From positions 1 to 7,168 of the forward strand of contig CBDUZI010000125.1 of NCBI GenBank assembly GCA_965371665.1: 7,168 nt of DNA, given 5' to 3'. The notes below the pieces were generated by a model. It saw nothing but the letters and a program-made list of their open reading frames with translations. It was not told the DNA's origin and made no database searches. Every line of letters begins with the position of its first letter. The stretch's first letter is position 1. The DNA comes from JAUVAV01 sp965371665. Lineage in GTDB: Bacteria; Oederibacteriota; JAAXVQ01; JAUVAV01. Shown piece by piece: positions 4,156 through 7,168 of this stretch. The translations under genes were made by a program, and so were the position numbers.

Positions 4156-6744
4156 TCATTTCACCACGCAGATTTTTGCCCTTGCCCGGTAATCCCCGGA
4201 TTGTATATGCACCAGGTAAATCCCGCTGCCGACCACGGCGCCGCGGGCATTAGTGCCGCGCCAGATAATTTCATGAGTTTGCCCGGCTGCGAAATTTTGC
4301 TTGTCCGCCAAAATTGCGATCAAATCACCGAGAAGGTTGTAGATCCTGATGGTGGCCGGAGCATCGCTGAACTGATACCACCGGATATAAGCTTGTTCGC
4401 CCTGGGTGGGATTTATTTGGCTGTTCCAGACGCGCAAGCGCTGCTCAGGGATTTGCACCAAAGTGGGAGTTACAGTGGGTGTGGAGTTTGCAGCCTGGAA
4501 CTGGTAAACATGCCCATTGGCGCCTACGGCATACACTTCAAACCGGAAGTTATTGTCACCGTCGCCGACCGCGATGGCATGCAAAGAAGTTCCGGTCTGG
4601 CCTAAGTCAATCATTTGCCAGGCACTGCCCTGGAGCCTGAACTGATACGCGTGTCCGTCCTGGCCTGCTCCATAGATTTCGTCTTGCCCGTCATTGTCGC
4701 CGTCACTAACCGCGATTTGGTTACAGACCACGCTGTTGGTATTGATGGCTCTGCTGGCCCAGGCCGAGCCGGTCCATTTTAATTGATAAATTTTGCCGTC
4801 CTCGTTCGCGGCGTAGACCTCGTTTTTTTCGTCGCGGTCCAGATTGCCTAAAACCAGGCTCGTGGTTCTGCCATTGCCGACATTAAGCGCAATGCTTCCC
4901 TGCCACTGCCAAGTGCTGCCGTTATATTTGAACTGGTAAAGGTAATGATCCTGATTGGCCGCATACACCTCATCTGTCTGGTCATTGTCCCCGTCGCCAA
5001 CCAGTAAGCTGGTAAAGGCATAAAGGCTTTGTTCACTTTGCACGACGCTGCTGGTCCAAAGGCCGTTGGCATAGCTGCACTGCACAATGCCCTGGCCTGT
5101 GGTGGTATTGCCGGAAATGGCGTAGAGCTCATTTACTCCGTCATGGTTGCCGTCTCCCCAGGCTAAAAAAGTGCCATAAGGACAAACCGTATTTCTTTGC
5201 CAGGCGCCGTCGTTCCAGAGGCACTGATAGGTCTGCGGCTGGGCGCTGGCCGCGTAGATTTCCCAGTTGCGGTCGTGGTTAAGATCCGCAGCCAGCAATT
5301 GCTGGAAATTTTCACCTGGTGTTTCCATTATATAGTTGATAGTCCAATCAGGATTCTTTTTATAGCAAAAGATCATCCGGTCATTATCAGCCACGTAGAC
5401 CTCAGCCTGATTATCATGATCAGCGTCCGCGATTACAATGCTGCTGGGAACAGCGCTGCCAGGATTCCCGGCTCTGCCCAAATCATTCATTTGCCACTGC
5501 GCAGGCCCGGACAGAGGCGTCAGCAGGGTGAAAGCGGTTTTGAAAACAAAATCATACGTACCCTTGCTCAAAACCAGATCAAACAATCCGGGCTCAGCCG
5601 GCAGGCTGAAATAGGCGGTAAGGCTGTTAGCAGTAATCTCCAGGCAAGAACCAATGATCGTCTGGTTGGCGTTTTTCAACTGGATTGCGCTGATATTTTC
5701 GAAATCCGTTCCTTTGGAAGAAAAATTGATTTGGGAATTAACCAGGCTATATTGAGGCCCCAGGGAACTGACAATAGGAGCAGGAAAACAATAGAGAATG
5801 CGCAAGCCGCTGCTTCTATCCGCCACATAGGCATAATTCCCGCTCACAGCTACGCCGCGCGCATGTCCAGGCGTGGCATAATTGCCCGTTTCGTACGGTG
5901 AGCTTGGGTTGCTGATATTTATGATGCGCAAGCCGCTTGCATAATCCGCCACATAGGCGTAATTTTCACTCACAGCTATGCCACTGGCAGACCCAGGTGT
6001 GTCATGATAGCCCATCTCGTACGGTGAGCCTGGGTTGCTGATGTTGATAATGCGCAAGCCGCTGTAACTATCCGCCACATAGGTATAATTCCCACTCACA
6101 ACTACGCCATATGAATAGTCAGGCATGTCATAAAAGCCTGCCTCGTATGGCGAGCCTGGGTTGCTGATGTTGATAATGCGCAAGGCGTTTGCATCCCCCA
6201 CATAGGCATAATCTCCGCTTACAGTTACGCCATAGCTAGATCCAGGCGTGTCATAAAAGCCTGTCTCGAACGGCAAGCTTGGGTCGCTGATATTGATAAT
6301 GCGCAAGCCGCTGTGACTATCTGCCACATAAGCGTAATTCCCACTCACAACTACGCCCTGAGCAGATCCAGGCGTGTCATAAAAGCCTGTTTCGTACGGT
6401 GAGCTTGGATTGCTGATATTTATAATGCGCAAGCCGCTTGCATAATCCGCCACATAGGCGTAATTCCCGCTCACAGCTACGTCATGGGCCCATCCAGGCG
6501 TGTCATAAAAGCCTGTCTCAGACGGTGAGCCTGGGTTGCTGATGTTGATAATGCGCAAGCCGCTGTAACTATCCGCCACATAGGCGTAATTCCCGCTCAC
6601 AGTTACGTCAAAGGCCCATCCAGGCGTGTCATAATAGCCTACCTCAGTCACGTGTGTGATTTCGGCATAGGCCCTTGTCACCAGCCCGGACAGAACCAAG
6701 CCTGTTACCAATGTTATGCCCAGACAAATTATTTTACTTCTCAT
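4156..6744 (-). CDS. Exported double beta-propeller protein: LVIVD-type propeller, IPT-like domain, FG-GAP-like propeller, FlgD-like tail
   Basis: This 862-residue protein starts with a signal peptide (core about residues 5-20, cleavage likely after AYA at 25-27). Residues about 33-317 hold seven LVIVD-type blades of 42 residues, with the motif YAYVAD..SGLRIINISNP. The first strand group (33-51) and the last half blade (303-317) would close a seven-bladed propeller by the usual 'velcro' pairing. Residues about 320-408 resemble an IPT/TIG Ig-like domain. Residues about 415-752 hold seven FG-GAP/VCBS-like repeats with calcium-type acidic loops starting at 439, 487, 531, 584, 634, 681 and 728, each followed by (V/I/L)Y. 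After a TPTVTPT linker, residues about 768-862 form a FlgD-like Ig/sorting-like domain (IRIYNLLGDL, IIWRGTNARG, GSGIYLVHI, ending ICVVK). It is probably a surface or secreted binding protein; no enzyme motif was seen. ATG at 6744 follows GGAGGGG; stop is TGA. Confidence 0.9.
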   Translation of the reverse strand: MRSKIICLGITLVTGLVLSGLVTRAYAEITHVTEVGYYDTPGWAFDVTVSGNYAYVADSYSGLRIINISNPGSPSETGFYDTPGWAHDVAVSGNYAYVADYASGLRIINISNPSSPYETGFYDTPGSAQGVVVSGNYAYVADSHSGLRIINISDPSLPFETGFYDTPGSSYGVTVSGDYAYVGDANALRIINISNPGSPYEAGFYDMPDYSYGVVVSGNYTYVADSYSGLRIINISNPGSPYEMGYHDTPGSASGIAVSENYAYVADYASGLRIINISNPSSPYETGNYATPGHARGVAVSGNYAYVADRSSGLRILYCFPAPIVSSLGPQYSLVNSQINFSSKGTDFENISAIQLKNANQTIIGSCLEITANSLTAYFSLPAEPGLFDLVLSKGTYDFVFKTAFTLLTPLSGPAQWQMNDLGRAGNPGSAVPSSIVIADADHDNQAEVYVADNDRMIFCYKKNPDWTINYIMETPGENFQQLLAADLNHDRNWEIYAASAQPQTYQCLWNDGAWQRNTVCPYGTFLAWGDGNHDGVNELYAISGNTTTGQGIVQCSYANGLWTSSVVQSEQSLYAFTSLLVGDGDNDQTDEVYAANQDHYLYQFKYNGSTWQWQGSIALNVGNGRTTSLVLGNLDRDEKNEVYAANEDGKIYQLKWTGSAWASRAINTNSVVCNQIAVSDGDNDGQDEIYGAGQDGHAYQFRLQGSAWQMIDLGQTGTSLHAIAVGDGDNNFRFEVYAVGANGHVYQFQAANSTPTVTPTLVQIPEQRLRVWNSQINPTQGEQAYIRWYQFSDAPATIRIYNLLGDLIAILADKQNFAAGQTHEIIWRGTNARGAVVGSGIYLVHIQSGDYRARAKICVVK
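4489..5502 (-). repeat. Seven FG-GAP/VCBS-like repeats within the propeller gene
   Basis: At protein level seven repeats of about 44-53 residues carry acidic loops: DADHDNQAE, DLNHDRNWE, DGNHDGVNE, DGDNDQTDE, NLDRDEKNE, DGDNDGQDE and DGDNNFRFE. Such D-x-D-x-D loops bind calcium in integrin-like propellers. The first five or six look competent; the fifth starts with N and the last has N at the third acidic position. The DNA is much more diverged than in the first propeller, so this array is older. Seven copies are enough for a complete propeller. Confidence 0.8.
5794..6642 (-). repeat. 126-bp in-frame tandem repeat (seven LVIVD-type blades)
   Basis: The plus-strand word gcgcaag recurs at 5800, 5926, 6052, 6178, 6301, 6427 and 6553. 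The step is 126 bp except one of 123 bp, where blade 4 lacks a codon (YVGDANALRI against YVADSYSGLRI). Each unit encodes one 42-residue blade. DNA identity between units is high, with long identical runs, which indicates recent duplication or ongoing gene conversion. It makes the locus prone to blade-number change. Confidence 0.93.
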
Positions 6745-6757
6745 ATCCCCTCCGGAA
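6745..6757 (-). promoter_or_regulatory. Ribosome-binding site of the double propeller gene
   Basis: Minus-strand GGAGGGGAT directly precedes ATG at 6744, the strongest Shine-Dalgarno match in the window. It supports that ATG, which is immediately followed by a good signal peptide (MRSKIICLGI). I could not find a convincing -35/-10 pair between here and the repeat element to the right. Confidence 0.7.
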
Positions 6758-6799
6758 TTACCAGACCTTTACTCTCTCTGGAATTGTAAAATCCTCCCT

Positions 6800-6997
6800 C
6801 CCCCTTTTTTTGAGGTTGTGTCGCAACTCTGTTTTTGAACAATTTCACTAAGTTTGTCATTTCGAGGCGTAGCCGAGAAATCTCCGGACGTCCTTTTAAA
6901 TTAAACGTTTTCGTGGAGATTCCTCACTACGTTCGGAATGACAAAGTAACACAAATGCTTCTGAAAAACTGTTATGACACAGTCTCTTAAAAGGGGG
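6800..6997. repeat. MITE-like palindromic element B
   Basis: A 93-bp inner core is bounded by TTTGTCATT (6853-6861) and its exact reverse complement AATGACAAA (6937-6945). Within it GAGAAATCTCC pairs with GGAGATTCCTC with one mismatch. Outside the core an imperfect inverted repeat continues: TGTGTC (6817-6822) pairs with GACACA (6976-6981), and CCCCCTTTT (6800-6808) pairs exactly with AAAAGGGGG (6989-6997). The full span is about 198 bp with no ORF. The core type, 'GTCATTTCGAG..GAGAAATCTC', is a known kind of dispersed intergenic palindrome in many bacteria. It shares only the tgtcatt ends with element A. It ends about 55 bp upstream of the double-propeller start codon, so the gene's promoter may lie inside it or at its edge. 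Confidence 0.72.
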
Positions 6998-7044
6998 AAA
7001 CTACTGTCATTATATCATAAGTCGACGATGAAGTCCGGCAATCT
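6995..7044. repeat. Direct repeat, right copy
   Basis: Positions 6995-7023 match 1-29 with one mismatch, in the same orientation; a weaker match continues to about 7044. This copy abuts, and by three bases overlaps, the right terminus of palindromic element B (AAAAGGGGG). The left copy begins at the window edge, so element B or a relative may also lie just outside the window there. The remainder to 7130 is AT-rich and has no gene that I can support. Confidence 0.75.
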
Positions 7045-7135
7045 CTTAGTGCCCCAACTCCTAAATAAAAAATTACCATGCTATTTCCCGTTAGAGGTTT
7101 CACTTTTTCAGCCTTTTTTATTTATTGATGATTTT

Positions 7136-7159
7136 AAAAAAGGGCACCCCGAAGGGGTG
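7136..7159 (-). terminator. Terminator-like hairpin entering from the right edge
   Basis: CACCCC (7145-7150), loop GAA, GGGGTG (7154-7159) make a perfect 6-bp stem. Read on the minus strand it is followed by CCC and then six T (complement of 7136-7141), like an intrinsic terminator for a minus-strand gene lying beyond 7168. The three-base gap before the T run weakens this. GTGAAAC at 7157-7163 is complementary to GTTTCAC at 7097-7103, so the hairpin may instead be part of another dispersed palindrome cut by the edge. Confidence 0.4.
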
Positions 7160-7168
7160 AAACATACC

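Noticed and set aside
4096..4605. Plus-strand open frame of 169 codons starting inside the GC-rich hairpin
   Set aside because: It is antisense to the FlgD-like tail and last FG-GAP repeats, starts within a palindrome and has no family signature.
5197..5901. Long plus-strand open frame (234 codons)
   Set aside because: It lies antisense to the well-supported propeller gene, and its translation shows no recognisable domain or convincing start signal. It is a by-product of codon use on the other strand.
5794..6642. Regular 126-bp repeats that could suggest a CRISPR-like or satellite array
   Set aside because: The period is a multiple of three, the reading frame stays open throughout, and the translation gives clear propeller blades; there are no unique spacers.
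6700..6744. Lipoprotein signal in the double propeller protein (cysteine at residue 7)
   Set aside because: The cysteine lies at the start of the hydrophobic core, with no lipobox after an h-region; AYA at 25-27 fits ordinary signal peptidase I cleavage.
6998..7168. Small protein gene in the right spacer
   Set aside because: I found no frame with a plausible start, Shine-Dalgarno and coding-like composition; the stretch is AT-rich and interrupted by stops.

Overview
The window holds four genes, all on the minus strand and transcribed from right to left. They are separated and flanked by AT-rich intergenic DNA full of palindromic, dispersed-looking repeats. In order of transcription they are: (1) an 862-residue exported protein with two seven-bladed beta-propellers and a FlgD-like C-terminal domain (6744-4156); (2) a 574-residue exported protein made of Ig-like domains with the same kind of C-terminal domain (3946-2222); (3) a PorV/PorQ-family outer-membrane beta-barrel protein that also carries a FlgD-like Ig extension (2225-954); and (4) a small two-TM inner-membrane protein with a HAMP domain and coiled coil (847-287).

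The organism is a Gram-negative (diderm) bacterium, because a PorV-type barrel needs an outer membrane. Long secreted proteins ending in an 'NYPNPFNP...GIYLVKV' FlgD-like/type A sorting-like domain, combined with PorV/PorQ homologues and medium-GC genes between AT-rich spacers, resemble the Bacteroidetes/FCB group and the many uncultivated diderm candidate phyla. The phylum cannot be settled from this window. The abundant palindromic repeats in every longer spacer also fit a repeat-rich environmental genome.

Layout: 1-286 holds part of a direct repeat and a 167-bp MITE-like inverted-repeat element. 287-847 is the HAMP protein. 848-953 is an AT-rich leader with a promoter candidate and a perfect 18-bp palindrome. 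954-2225 and 2222-3946 are a tightly coupled pair (ATGA overlap) that is very likely co-transcribed from a promoter near 3959-3988. 3947-4155 is a spacer with two strong GC-rich hairpins just beyond the stop codon of the propeller gene. 4156-6744 is the propeller gene, whose 5' half is a visible 126-bp tandem repeat. 6745-7168 is gene-free and holds a second MITE-like palindromic element, the second copy of the direct repeat found at position 1, and a terminator-like hairpin at the edge.

Working model (inference): genes 1 and 2 encode surface or secreted proteins whose C-terminal domain may be an export or anchoring tag. The PorV-like protein could be the outer-membrane partner that receives such cargo, as PorV does in the type IX secretion system. 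No core secretion component (SprA/Sov, GldKLMN/PorKLMN, PorU) is visible here, so the link rests on domain logic and adjacency. The most unusual points are the double propeller with a readable duplication history, the PorV barrel with its own FlgD-like extension next to FlgD-tailed cargo, and the near-identical direct repeats bracketing the four-gene cluster.
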